Source: Caulobacteraceae bacterium
GTDB taxonomy: Bacteria > Pseudomonadota > Alphaproteobacteria > Caulobacterales > Aquidulcibacteraceae
NCBI GenBank assembly: GCA_009773335.1
Contig: WRPF01000012.1
Location: 1-58,345 of the forward strand
Reading direction: 5' to 3'
Length of the DNA stretch: 58,345 bases
The notes beneath the pieces were generated by a model. The model was not told where the DNA came from. It was given only the letters and a program-made list of their open reading frames with translations, and ran no database searches. The translations under genes and the position numbers were made by a program. This document shows positions 17,639-25,083 of the stretch, piece by piece; the stretch's first letter is position 1; every line of letters starts with the position of its first letter.

Positions 17639-18744
17639 GCGACGTGACCGCGCTCGAAGGCCGTTTCCACGACGGAGTGACCGCGGCCGAACATCGGGTT
17701 GCGGTCACGATCGTTGAGGATGGTCTGGAGATCGCGGGCGCCGGCGCGCGCGCCTTCTGGCGCAAGCAGGATGTCGTCGTCGTCGACAAGTCCGGCGACG
17801 TCTGGCGGCTGTCCAGCTCCGAAACGCCCGACGCGCGGCTCGCCATCGAGAAATCGAAGGCCGCCGAGACCGCGTTGCGCGACGGCGGCATTCTCGATCC
17901 GCGCCGCGACGCCATCCGCGGCCTGTGGCTCGCGGGCGGGCTGCTGGCGCTGAGCGCATCGCTGGCCTTCATCGTCTTCGTTGCGATCCCGTTGGGGGCC
18001 GAGCCGCTCGCGCGCGCCACGCCGCGCGATGTCGAAGAGCAACTCGGTGAAAACCTCGCGCGGCAGGTCAACGTCTTCATGCGCCCATGCGAGAAGACGG
18101 CCCCGGCGGATGCGGCGATCATGCCGCTGCTGAACGATCTCGAGGCTGCGGGCGATCCCGGCTTCACGATCATGCTGACGTTTGTCCAGGAGGATACGCC
18201 CAACGCGCTGGCGGTTGCGGGCGGGCAGATCATGGTGACGAGCGGTCTGCTCGAAACGCTGGAAAGCCCGGATGAACTCGCGGCCGTCATCGCGCACGAG
18301 ATCGGCCATGTGAAATCCCGTGACGGCATGATCGCGCTTTATCGCAACGCGGGCCTCGGCATCCTGCTCGAACTGATCACCGGCGGATCGGGCGTCGCGC
18401 AGCAGATCGTGATGGTCGGCGGCCAGCTGACCGAACTCAGCTACACCCGCGCGCAGGAGGCGCGCGCCGATCGCGTCGCCATCGCGATCATGGGCGACGC
18501 CGGGCTCGACCCCGCCGCGCTCGCGCGCGCGTTCGAACGGCTCAAGGGCTACAAGCGCGGTGACGGTGACGAGCCGCGCGTGCCGAAGCAGATGCGCGAC
18601 ATGCACGTGCCCGAGTGGCTGCAATCACACCCCGACATCGACAACCGCATCGTGCGCGCCCGCGCCGCGCAGCGGCCCGCGCGTGCGATCGCGATGTCGC
18701 CGGAAGACTGGGCCACAGTGCGCGCGGCCTGCAAGGCGAAGTGA
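17635..18744 (+). CDS. Membrane-anchored M48 family metallopeptidase
   Basis: A protein of 369 residues. An N-terminal domain of about 90 residues with beta-like pattern is followed by one membrane segment (residues ~96-120), then the peptidase domain with HEIGH at 221-225 (zinc ligands His221 and His225, catalytic Glu222) and EARAD at 275-279 carrying the third ligand. The domain lies outside the inner membrane if the topology is N-in. The GTG at 17635 overlaps the DUF898 stop (GTGA); a second GTG at 17644 is possible. Its stop abuts that of the convergent PhoD gene. Confidence 0.85.
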   Translation: MSDVTALEGRFHDGVTAAEHRVAVTIVEDGLEIAGAGARAFWRKQDVVVVDKSGDVWRLSSSETPDARLAIEKSKAAETALRDGGILDPRRDAIRGLWLAGGLLALSASLAFIVFVAIPLGAEPLARATPRDVEEQLGENLARQVNVFMRPCEKTAPADAAIMPLLNDLEAAGDPGFTIMLTFVQEDTPNALAVAGGQIMVTSGLLETLESPDELAAVIAHEIGHVKSRDGMIALYRNAGLGILLELITGGSGVAQQIVMVGGQLTELSYTRAQEARADRVAIAIMGDAGLDPAALARAFERLKGYKRGDGDEPRVPKQMRDMHVPEWLQSHPDIDNRIVRARAAQRPARAIAMSPEDWATVRAACKAK

Positions 18745-20418
18745 TCAGCCGATCTGCCAGGAGCCGACGCCGTGGGCGCGGGTCGCTTCGGCGCGGGACT
18801 TCGTGATCGACGCCACGGGCGCGTCCCGCGTCGCCACGTTCTCGAAGGCGATCCAGTCCACCTCCGCCGCAGCGCGCGTGAGCTTCACGGTGCTGTAGCC
18901 GCGGTGCGTGGCGTCGCACCAGGCGAGTTCGCGGTTGGCGGCGAGCATCGCGCGCTCGCGCGCGCCGGGCTCGCCCTTGCTGAAGGCGCGCTCCATGCCG
19001 CCCGAGGACACGCTGAGCCCCGCCATCTCGACCGCCGCAGGGCGGCCGTCGCGTCCGCCGGGCAGATTGTTGGCCCAGCCGTTGTGACTGTCGCCGGAGA
19101 GCACGATGGCGTTGTTCGCATCCGTCGCGCAGGCCTGCAGGAAGCGTTGGCGCGCCGCCTCGTAGCCGCCCCAGGAATCGAGGTTCCAGCTCAGTCCCAG
19201 GCGCCCGAGACCCGCGCCCGTCGTCGCCCAGCGCCGGCTTCCCTCCGATACCGTGTCCGGCAGCAGTGCAGGCATGTCCGCCGGCATGCTCTGCTTGCCC
19301 ATCACGAGCTGCTGGCCGAGCACCTGCCACGTGGCGCCGCGCGCCTTCGAGCGGCGAAGCTGCGCGCGCATCCAGTCTTCCTGCGCCTGCCCGAGAAGCG
19401 TTCGCGACGGCGCGCTGATTTCATCGCGCATGTAGTTCTGCGCCGCTGCAGCGACGGCCGCTTCGCCCTGGTCCATCGCGGGCGCGAGCGCGGTGCGCCA
19501 GTCGAGTTGTTTCTCGCGGCCGATCAGGCGCGTGTCGAGCAGGATGACCGAAGCGAGCGTGCCCCAGTCCAGCGTGCGGTAGATGTGCAGCAGGTCCGCC
19601 TGCCGGCGGATGGGCAGCCAGTCCGCGTAGGCTTTCGCGGCCATGGCGCGGCGCACGACCCATGCGCCTTCGGTGTCTGGTTGATGGTTCTGCGCGCCGT
19701 CGCGCCAGGCGTCGTTGGCGAGTTCGTGGTCGTCCCAGATCGCCACGAACGGCTTGACGCGATGCAGTTCCTGGAGGTCGGGATCAAGCCGGTAGCAGGC
19801 GTAGCGGCGGTGGTAGTCGCTCAGCGACACGATTTCCGTCGCCGGGTCGATGACGCGGCCGGGCGCGGTGTCCGCCAGCGGTGGATAGCCGCCGATGCCG
19901 TACTCGTAGATGTAGTCGCCGGTATGCACGCAGAGATCGATGTCGGCGTTCTTCGCCGCGTGGCCGTAAGCGGGAAAATGGCCGAAGCCGTAGTTCGAGC
20001 AGGAAAACACAGCCATCGTCAGGGACCGCGCGTCGCCTGCGGGCGCGGTGCGTGTCAGGCCCGTGGGCGAAAAGCCCGATGCGGAAGAGAAGCGGAACGC
20101 ATAGCTGCGGCCCGGCGCGAGCCCGCGCGCGTCGACCTTCACGCAGTAGTCGTCGAACAGGGAGGACGTCGCTTCGCCGCGCGCGACGATGCGGCGAAAG
20201 GTTTCGTCCTCCGCCACTTCCCAGCCGATGGTCGCCGCGCCCGGCGATGCCGGCACGAACCGCGTCCACAGGATCACCGCGCCTGAGGTCGGATCGCCAG
20301 AGGCGACACTGTGCGTGAACGTTCCCCGCGCGGTCGATGCGCCGCGCGCAGGAGCAGCGGTTGCAGCGGCGATGAGCGGGACTGCGGCGACGAGCGCGCG
20401 ACGGGTGAGCTTGGTCAT
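18745..20418 (-). CDS. PhoD-like alkaline phosphatase, Tat-exported
   Basis: A 557-residue phosphodiesterase/phosphatase. A twin-arginine signal (LTRRALVAAVPLIAA) precedes an N-terminal Ig-like PhoD domain (FTHSVASGDPTSGAVILWTRF). The metallophosphatase core follows: FSCSNYGFGHFPAYGHAA, DLCVHTGDYIYEYG, FVAIWDDHELANDAW and later VLSGDSHNGWANNLPGG. PhoD enzymes hydrolyse phosphodiesters, using Ca and Fe in characterised members. The ATG at 20418 is preceded by GAGAGGAA. Acts in the periplasm. It lies 55 bases after the hydrolase gene on the same strand; no Pho box was identified. Confidence 0.92.
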   Translation of the reverse strand: MTKLTRRALVAAVPLIAAATAAPARGASTARGTFTHSVASGDPTSGAVILWTRFVPASPGAATIGWEVAEDETFRRIVARGEATSSLFDDYCVKVDARGLAPGRSYAFRFSSASGFSPTGLTRTAPAGDARSLTMAVFSCSNYGFGHFPAYGHAAKNADIDLCVHTGDYIYEYGIGGYPPLADTAPGRVIDPATEIVSLSDYHRRYACYRLDPDLQELHRVKPFVAIWDDHELANDAWRDGAQNHQPDTEGAWVVRRAMAAKAYADWLPIRRQADLLHIYRTLDWGTLASVILLDTRLIGREKQLDWRTALAPAMDQGEAAVAAAAQNYMRDEISAPSRTLLGQAQEDWMRAQLRRSKARGATWQVLGQQLVMGKQSMPADMPALLPDTVSEGSRRWATTGAGLGRLGLSWNLDSWGGYEAARQRFLQACATDANNAIVLSGDSHNGWANNLPGGRDGRPAAVEMAGLSVSSGGMERAFSKGEPGARERAMLAANRELAWCDATHRGYSTVKLTRAAAEVDWIAFENVATRDAPVASITKSRAEATRAHGVGSWQIG

Positions 20419-20473
20419 GTTTTTCCTCTCCACGCGCCATAGCGCCCGATGGCGACAAGCCGGTGACGGTCGG

Positions 20474-21484
20474 TCACTGCGGCAGGGTGGCCGCCAGTGG
20501 CGCACCTGCCGCAGGCTCGGGGAACGCTGCGTGCAGGAAGGCGCGGAGATCGTCGGCGCTGCGGGCGGGGACTTCTTCCTGCGGCACGTGGCCGATCTGA
20601 TCGTAGATGATCACGTTTGATCCCTTGATCGCCTCGCCGAAAAGCGCGGCGCCTTCGACGGGCACGAGATTGTCCTGCTTGCCGTGCAGCACCAGCGTCG
20701 GAACCGCGATGACGGCGAGCTTTTCCTTCGTCGCGAGATCGCGTTCACGAAATCCCAGCGTGATGGCCACCAGCGTCGCGCGATGGTTCGGCGCGCGCGC
20801 GAGATCCACGTAGCGCGCGAGCATCGCCTCATCGACGAGGCTTTTGTTCACGAACGCGGATTCGATGCCCTTGCGGACCATCGCCGAATTGTCGAGGTCG
20901 CGCATCACGGGGCCGAGCACGGGATTGCGCAGGAGCTTGAAGATCGCCGCTTCCTTGTTGGCGCTGTCGTCGCCGCTGCGCGGCCATCCGGCGGCGCCGA
21001 TCAGCACAAGGCCTTCCACTCGCGCGGGATGGCGCAGCGCCAGCTCCCACGCCGCGTGCCCGCCCATGGAGGAGCCGATCACGGTCGCCTTCGGCAGCGC
21101 GATCTTGTCCATGAAGGCGTCGACGAAATCGGCGTAGCCTTCGATGGTCGGCTGGTAGCCTTCGGGCGTGCGCGTCAGGCCGTGGCCGGGGAGATCGACG
21201 CTGATCAGGCGGTACTCGCCGCCGAGCAGCGGAACCCATTTCTCCCACGTGTGCAGCGAGGCGGAGAAGCCGTGCACCAGCAGGAGGGGGCGTCCGTTCG
21301 GGTTACCCTCGTCGCGCCAGTGCGCCTCGACGCCGCCGCCCATGTCGATGAACTTGGACGCCGGGCTCGCGTAGGTCTTGTCGAGCGTCGCGTAGGGAAT
21401 GTCGCCGCGTCGCAGCGCCAGATAACCGCCGCCGACGACGACCAGAAGCGTGAGCAACAGCCCGACCAGAATTTTCCGCATCAT
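20474..21484 (-). CDS. Alpha/beta hydrolase, membrane-anchored lipase-like
   Basis: A 336-residue protein with an N-terminal membrane anchor (residues 3-23). The alpha/beta hydrolase fold has an oxyanion-region HGFSAS, nucleophile Ser139 in GSSMGG, acid Asp271 in HGKQDNLVP and catalytic His299 in QIGHVPQEE. Complete triad and normal length; the substrate is unknown, with esters or lipids most likely. A GGAGG precedes the tandem ATGATG start. It is 49 bases behind the DUF6624 gene and ahead of PhoD. Confidence 0.88.
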   Translation of the reverse strand: MMRKILVGLLLTLLVVVGGGYLALRRGDIPYATLDKTYASPASKFIDMGGGVEAHWRDEGNPNGRPLLLVHGFSASLHTWEKWVPLLGGEYRLISVDLPGHGLTRTPEGYQPTIEGYADFVDAFMDKIALPKATVIGSSMGGHAAWELALRHPARVEGLVLIGAAGWPRSGDDSANKEAAIFKLLRNPVLGPVMRDLDNSAMVRKGIESAFVNKSLVDEAMLARYVDLARAPNHRATLVAITLGFRERDLATKEKLAVIAVPTLVLHGKQDNLVPVEGAALFGEAIKGSNVIIYDQIGHVPQEEVPARSADDLRAFLHAAFPEPAAGAPLAATLPQ

Positions 21485-21533
21485 CCCCTCCGTTTCGTGC
21501 TTTCAAGCACGAATAAGGCGCGGCGGGAATTCC

Positions 21534-22133
21534 TTACGTGCGCCAGCCGACCCGTCGCGCCCAGACATCGAACGCGGCCTGCCGCGCGGCAAGATCCGTC
21601 GGCAATGTCTGGCCCTCCGATGCCGCCCGGTCGCGCTGCATGGCGATGACGTCGGCAAGCGGAGGCAGGCCCACCGAAGCGCGGCGCTCTTCCACCTGCT
21701 CGGGCGCCTCGATGGGAGACGGGGAGAGCGCGCCGTCGAACCAGTCGAACTGCGTGCCGTAAAGTTGCGGGCGGCCCTCGAACACAGCGATACGATCGGA
21801 GAGATACGCAGCGTCGATCATGTTGGCGTCGCCCAGCGGAATCGCCTCCAGCATCAGCGCGAGACCAAGCCGTTGCACGTCCGGGCGACTGATGGCGTGC
21901 TGGAGAATGAGGAAGGCCGCCGCCGCGCCGTCGTCGTCGACGCGGTGGCGTCCGGGCCACCCGATCGTGCGGAACGCCTCGTCGAGCAGTGCCGCGTTCT
22001 CGAGATGCACGGCCTCCATCTCCGGATGATAGCCATCGAACAGCGAGCCATCGCGCACGAGGCGCTCGCGGGTTTCAAGGTCGCGCCGCGCCGCCGCGAG
22101 CAGCGATTCACGCCAGACAGGCTCCATCGTCAT
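21534..22133 (-). CDS. DUF6624-like protein
   Basis: A 199-residue cytoplasmic protein. The middle contains IGWPGRHRVDDDGAAAAFLILQHA, then LPLGDANMIDAAYLSDRIAVFEGRPQLYGTQ, PIEAPEQVEERRASVGLPPLADV: the pattern I associate with DUF6624, a family of unknown function. The ATG overlaps the stop of the MoeB-like gene (ATGA at 22130-22133). A longer frame upstream is only the antisense-like extension through the MoeB gene and is not used. Confidence 0.72.
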   Translation of the reverse strand: MTMEPVWRESLLAAARRDLETRERLVRDGSLFDGYHPEMEAVHLENAALLDEAFRTIGWPGRHRVDDDGAAAAFLILQHAISRPDVQRLGLALMLEAIPLGDANMIDAAYLSDRIAVFEGRPQLYGTQFDWFDGALSPSPIEAPEQVEERRASVGLPPLADVIAMQRDRAASEGQTLPTDLAARQAAFDVWARRVGWRT

Positions 22134-22903
22134 CGCGCACACACCGGGCATTCGGGATCGGGCCGCAGACGCACCGTGCGCGCTTCGCCGTTGAGGCCGT
22201 CGAACAGGAAGATGCGTCCGTTCAACGGTTTTCCCGCGTGCGCGATGAGCTTGATCGCTTCCAGCGCCATCATCGATCCGATCACGCCCGTCAGCGCGCC
22301 GACGACGCCGACCTGCGAGCAATGCTCCACCTGCGGCGGTTCCTCCGGCACGAAGCAGCGATAGCAGGGCAGGCGATCCTCTGCCGCCGCATCCTTCGTC
22401 GTGCCCGACGCGAACACGCCGACCTGCCCGTCCCAGCGCCCCACGGCGCCGGACACCAGCGGCGCGCCAAGCGCGTGGCACGCGTCGTTCACGGCGAAGC
22501 GCGTGTCGAAATCGTCCGTGCCGTCGAGCACGACGTCCGCGCCTTGCAGCAGACGCCGCGCATTCAACGCATCCAGCTCCACCGCTTTCGGCAGTATCTC
22601 CACATGCGGATTGAGCGCGGCGAGCGCGGCGGCGCCGACATCGGTCTTGAGCTGTCGGACGTCCGCGGTGCGAAACAGGATCTGCCGCTGCAGGTTGGAC
22701 AGCGACACGCCGTCGTCGTCGATCAGCGTCAGCCTTCCTACGCCCGCCGCCGCCAGATAGAGCGCCGCGGGCGCGCCGAGGCCGCCCATGCCGACGATCG
22801 CCACATGCGCGGCTTTCAGGCGCTGCTGTCCCGGCCCGCCGATCTCCTTGAGCAGGATATGGCGCGAGAAGCGTTCGAGGTCGTCGGCGGTGAGCGCAGT
22901 CAT
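22130..22903 (-). CDS. moeB: MoeB/ThiF-family adenylyltransferase (E1-like)
   Basis: A 257-residue E1-like enzyme that would adenylate the C-terminus of a small sulphur carrier (MoaD or ThiS) for molybdopterin or thiazole synthesis. Visible: ERFSRHILLKEIGGPGQQRL, nucleotide loop GMGGLGAPAALYLAAAGVG, DDDGVSLSNLQRQILF, DGTDDFDTRFAVNDAC, and two zinc CxxC pairs (CYRC and CPVC at the end). No rhodanese domain is present, as in E. coli MoeB. Which carrier it serves is unknown. Its ATG overlaps the stop of the PIN toxin gene by four bases. Confidence 0.88.
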   Translation of the reverse strand: MTALTADDLERFSRHILLKEIGGPGQQRLKAAHVAIVGMGGLGAPAALYLAAAGVGRLTLIDDDGVSLSNLQRQILFRTADVRQLKTDVGAAALAALNPHVEILPKAVELDALNARRLLQGADVVLDGTDDFDTRFAVNDACHALGAPLVSGAVGRWDGQVGVFASGTTKDAAAEDRLPCYRCFVPEEPPQVEHCSQVGVVGALTGVIGSMMALEAIKLIAHAGKPLNGRIFLFDGLNGEARTVRLRPDPECPVCAR

Positions 22904-23325
22904 GGCGCGGGCGCAAGAAATGGATTTTCGATCGTCACGCCGTCGATCACCATGCCGTGCTGCATGTCCTCGGAGAGAACGGTCGCACACTCGGACTCGA
23001 TCGCCGAGGCGACGATCAGCGCATCGTAGAAGTTGAGTTTGTATCGTTCAGCCAGGCGCACCGCGGCGCGGTGAGTTTCGGTCGTGAGCGCGGAGGAGTC
23101 TGGAAGGAGCTGGTTTACGACGGCCAGCCGTTGCAGGACTTCGGGCCAGTCTATCCGCAGTTTGCGCGAACTCACGTTCACGAACTCGTTCAGGACCTGA
23201 ACGCTGATCTGACCACCAGAAATGAGGAGGCGCTTGGCGACAGGCGACCGCGCGTCCTGCTCGGCGAATGCGTAAATGAGGATGTTGGAGTCGAGAAACA
23301 CATCAACGTTCATTTGCGTCGTCAC
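22900..23325 (-). CDS. PIN-domain toxin (VapC-like ribonuclease)
   Basis: A 141-residue PIN protein. The acidic metal-binding residues are in VFLDSNILIYAF, VLNEFVNV, NFYDALIVASA and LSEDMQHG, the standard four-acid pattern of VapC RNases that cleave tRNA or rRNA. A second start four codons in (MNVD) is possible. It overlaps the antitoxin gene by 23 bases and is in turn coupled to the MoeB gene, so the pair heads a longer transcript. Confidence 0.88.
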   Translation of the reverse strand: MTTQMNVDVFLDSNILIYAFAEQDARSPVAKRLLISGGQISVQVLNEFVNVSSRKLRIDWPEVLQRLAVVNQLLPDSSALTTETHRAAVRLAERYKLNFYDALIVASAIESECATVLSEDMQHGMVIDGVTIENPFLAPAP

Positions 23326-23533
23326 GGGAAAAGACGAACCCGGGAGGCAGGGGGCGGCTCAACTCGTGAAGTTTCCGGATCGCGTCTTCCCGCGCAGCGT
23401 CGCGCCGGATCTCGAACCGCTTCGACCCCGCGATGACGACTTCGATGTCGTCGCCTTCCTTGAGGTCCAGCGCCTCAACGACGGCGGCGGGCAAGCGAAT
23501 GGCGAGACTGTTTCCCCATTTTGATACCTGCAT
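23303..23533 (-). CDS. AbrB/MazE-type antitoxin
   Basis: A 76-residue protein. The swapped-hairpin DNA-binding domain is clear: MQVSKWGNSLAIRLPAAVVEALDLKEGDDIEVVIAG. The charged C-terminal tail is where such antitoxins wrap the toxin. It lies directly upstream of, and overlaps, the PIN toxin gene. A perfect inverted repeat 12 bases before its start codon is the likely operator for autoregulation. Confidence 0.88.
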   Translation of the reverse strand: MQVSKWGNSLAIRLPAAVVEALDLKEGDDIEVVIAGSKRFEIRRDAAREDAIRKLHELSRPLPPGFVFSRDDANER

Positions 23534-23544
23534 CAGGCGCTCCG

Positions 23545-23568
23545 GATATACACGATGATATGTATATC
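23545..23568. promoter_or_regulatory. Inverted-repeat operator of the toxin-antitoxin unit
   Basis: GATATACA (23545-23552) and TGTATATC (23561-23568) are perfect inverted repeats around an 8-base spacer. They lie just upstream of the antitoxin start (23533) and overlap the expected promoter. AbrB-type antitoxins, alone or with toxin, bind such sites. The site is AT-rich against a GC-rich background. Confidence 0.75.
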
Positions 23569-23583
23569 AATGCGTGCCGGAAT

Positions 23584-24033
23584 TCAATCACCGCTTGATC
23601 GGCTGATCCGGTGTGACCGGTCCGGCCGGTCCACGCGCTCGAATCCCATCGCGTCCCAGAAGGCGCGGGAGAGATCGTGGGTCGCCCGCAGATGCAGATG
23701 CGGCGCGAGCTGGAACGCTTCCTGGATCAGCGCGCCCGCCAGCGTCCGGCCGACGCCGTTGCGACGAAAATCCGGGTGTACGTAGAAATGGCGCAGACGG
23801 CGATGATCGGGCGAGGGATCGTACTCGTCGTGCGTCTGCGCGCCGATGGCGATGGGGCGGTCCTCGCCGAACACGGCGAAGACGCTGGCGTCGCGGTCGC
23901 CATCGTAGGCGGCGTTCTTCCAGCGCGCATCGAGTCGATCGAGGAAGTTGTATCCCTCCGCGCGCGCCGCCCCTGCCAGATCCGCAAATCCATCCGGCAG
24001 GTCGGCGGCGATGCGGACGACCTGCGAAGTCAC
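23584..24033 (-). CDS. GNAT family N-acetyltransferase
   Basis: A 149-residue acetyltransferase. The beta4-alpha3 region has the acetyl-CoA motif: [28 protein letters not shown], with RRNGVGRT as the pyrophosphate loop. Motif B follows as [19 protein letters not shown]. The start is the GTG at 24033, overlapping the cysK stop (GTGA), so translation is coupled to cysK. The substrate is unknown; a role next to cysteine synthase (such as O-acetylserine formation) is not supported, because serine acetyltransferases belong to another fold. Confidence 0.85.
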   Translation of the reverse strand: MTSQVVRIAADLPDGFADLAGAARAEGYNFLDRLDARWKNAAYDGDRDASVFAVFGEDRPIAIGAQTHDEYDPSPDHRRLRHFYVHPDFRRNGVGRTLAGALIQEAFQLAPHLHLRATHDLSRAFWDAMGFERVDRPDRSHRISRSSGD

Positions 24034-24989
24034 AGGCCCTCGAACAGCGCCGTCGAGAGATAGCGTTCCGCGAAACTCGGGACGATGGCGACGATGCGCT
24101 TGCCGGCGTTTTCCGGGCGCTTGCCGATCTTCAGCGCGGCGGACAGCGCGGCCCCCGTGGAGATGCCGCCCGGCAGGCCTTCGAGCCGCGCGACCTCGCG
24201 CGCGACAGCGAAGCTTTCGTCGTTCGACACCTGCACGATCTCGTCGATGACGCTGCGGTCCAGCACTTCCGGCACGAAGCCCGCGCCGATGCCCTGGATC
24301 TTGTGCGGACCCGCCGCGCCGCCCGAGAGGACAGGGGAGGCTTCCGGTTCGACGGCGACGACCTTGAGGTTCGGCAGGCGCGGCTTCAGCACCTGACCGA
24401 CGCCGGTGATCGTGCCGCCGGTGCCGACGCCGGAGACGAAGAAGTCGAGCTTGCCGCCGGTATCGACCCAGATTTCTTCCGCCGTCGTGCGCTTGTGGAT
24501 CGCCGGGTTGGCGGGGTTGGCGAACTGCGACGGGGTCACTGCGCCCGGCGTCGCGTCCACCAGTTCCTTGGCCTTCGCCACCGCGCCGCGCATGCCTTCG
24601 GGTCCGGGCGTCAGCACGAGTTCGGCGCCGAGGAAGGCGAGCATCTTGCGCCGCTCGATGGACATGGTCTCCGGCATCACGAGGATGAGGCGATAGCCGC
24701 GCTGCGCCGCGACGAAGGCCAGAGCGATGCCGGTGTTGCCGCTCGTCGGTTCGACGAGCACCGCGTGCGGGCCGATCTTGCCCTGCGCCTCGAGGTCCTC
24801 GATCAGCGAGACGCCGATGCGGTCCTTCACGGAGGCGATGGGGTTGAAGAATTCGAGCTTGCCGATGATCTCGGCGTTTACGCCATGGGCCTTGGCGAGC
24901 TTGTTGAGCCGCACCAGCGGCGTGTTGCCGATGGTCTGCGTGATGTTGTCGTAGATCAGCCCGTGTCCGATCTTGCGTGCGTCCGCCAT
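24030..24989 (-). CDS. cysK: Cysteine synthase A (O-acetylserine sulfhydrylase)
   Basis: CysK makes L-cysteine from O-acetylserine and sulphide using PLP. The 319-residue protein shows [12 protein letters not shown] near the N-terminus and the PLP lysine Lys55 in [11 protein letters not shown]. The substrate loop is [16 protein letters not shown] and the PLP phosphate loop is [14 protein letters not shown]. Length and motifs match CysK rather than cystathionine beta-synthase. It is the first gene of a cysK-GNAT pair. Confidence 0.95.
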   Translation of the reverse strand: MADARKIGHGLIYDNITQTIGNTPLVRLNKLAKAHGVNAEIIGKLEFFNPIASVKDRIGVSLIEDLEAQGKIGPHAVLVEPTSGNTGIALAFVAAQRGYRLILVMPETMSIERRKMLAFLGAELVLTPGPEGMRGAVAKAKELVDATPGAVTPSQFANPANPAIHKRTTAEEIWVDTGGKLDFFVSGVGTGGTITGVGQVLKPRLPNLKVVAVEPEASPVLSGGAAGPHKIQGIGAGFVPEVLDRSVIDEIVQVSNDESFAVAREVARLEGLPGGISTGAALSAALKIGKRPENAGKRIVAIVPSFAERYLSTALFEGL

Positions 24990-25083
24990 GGGAACTCCTT
25001 TTCTGTGCCGTGAAGATAGGCCTGCGGCGGCCCCGGCGAAATGTGCAAATCGGAAACATCGCTTCAGGCTGGCTTAAGCTGCG

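Noticed and set aside
21534-22916. 460-residue reading of the DUF6624 frame
   Set aside because: The first 260 residues are the shadow of the moeB gene; the ATGA overlap at 22133 gives a proper start.
23584-25059. 491-residue frame ending in the GNAT domain
   Set aside because: The N-terminal 340 residues are an out-of-frame reading of cysK. The GTG overlapping the cysK stop is the credible start.
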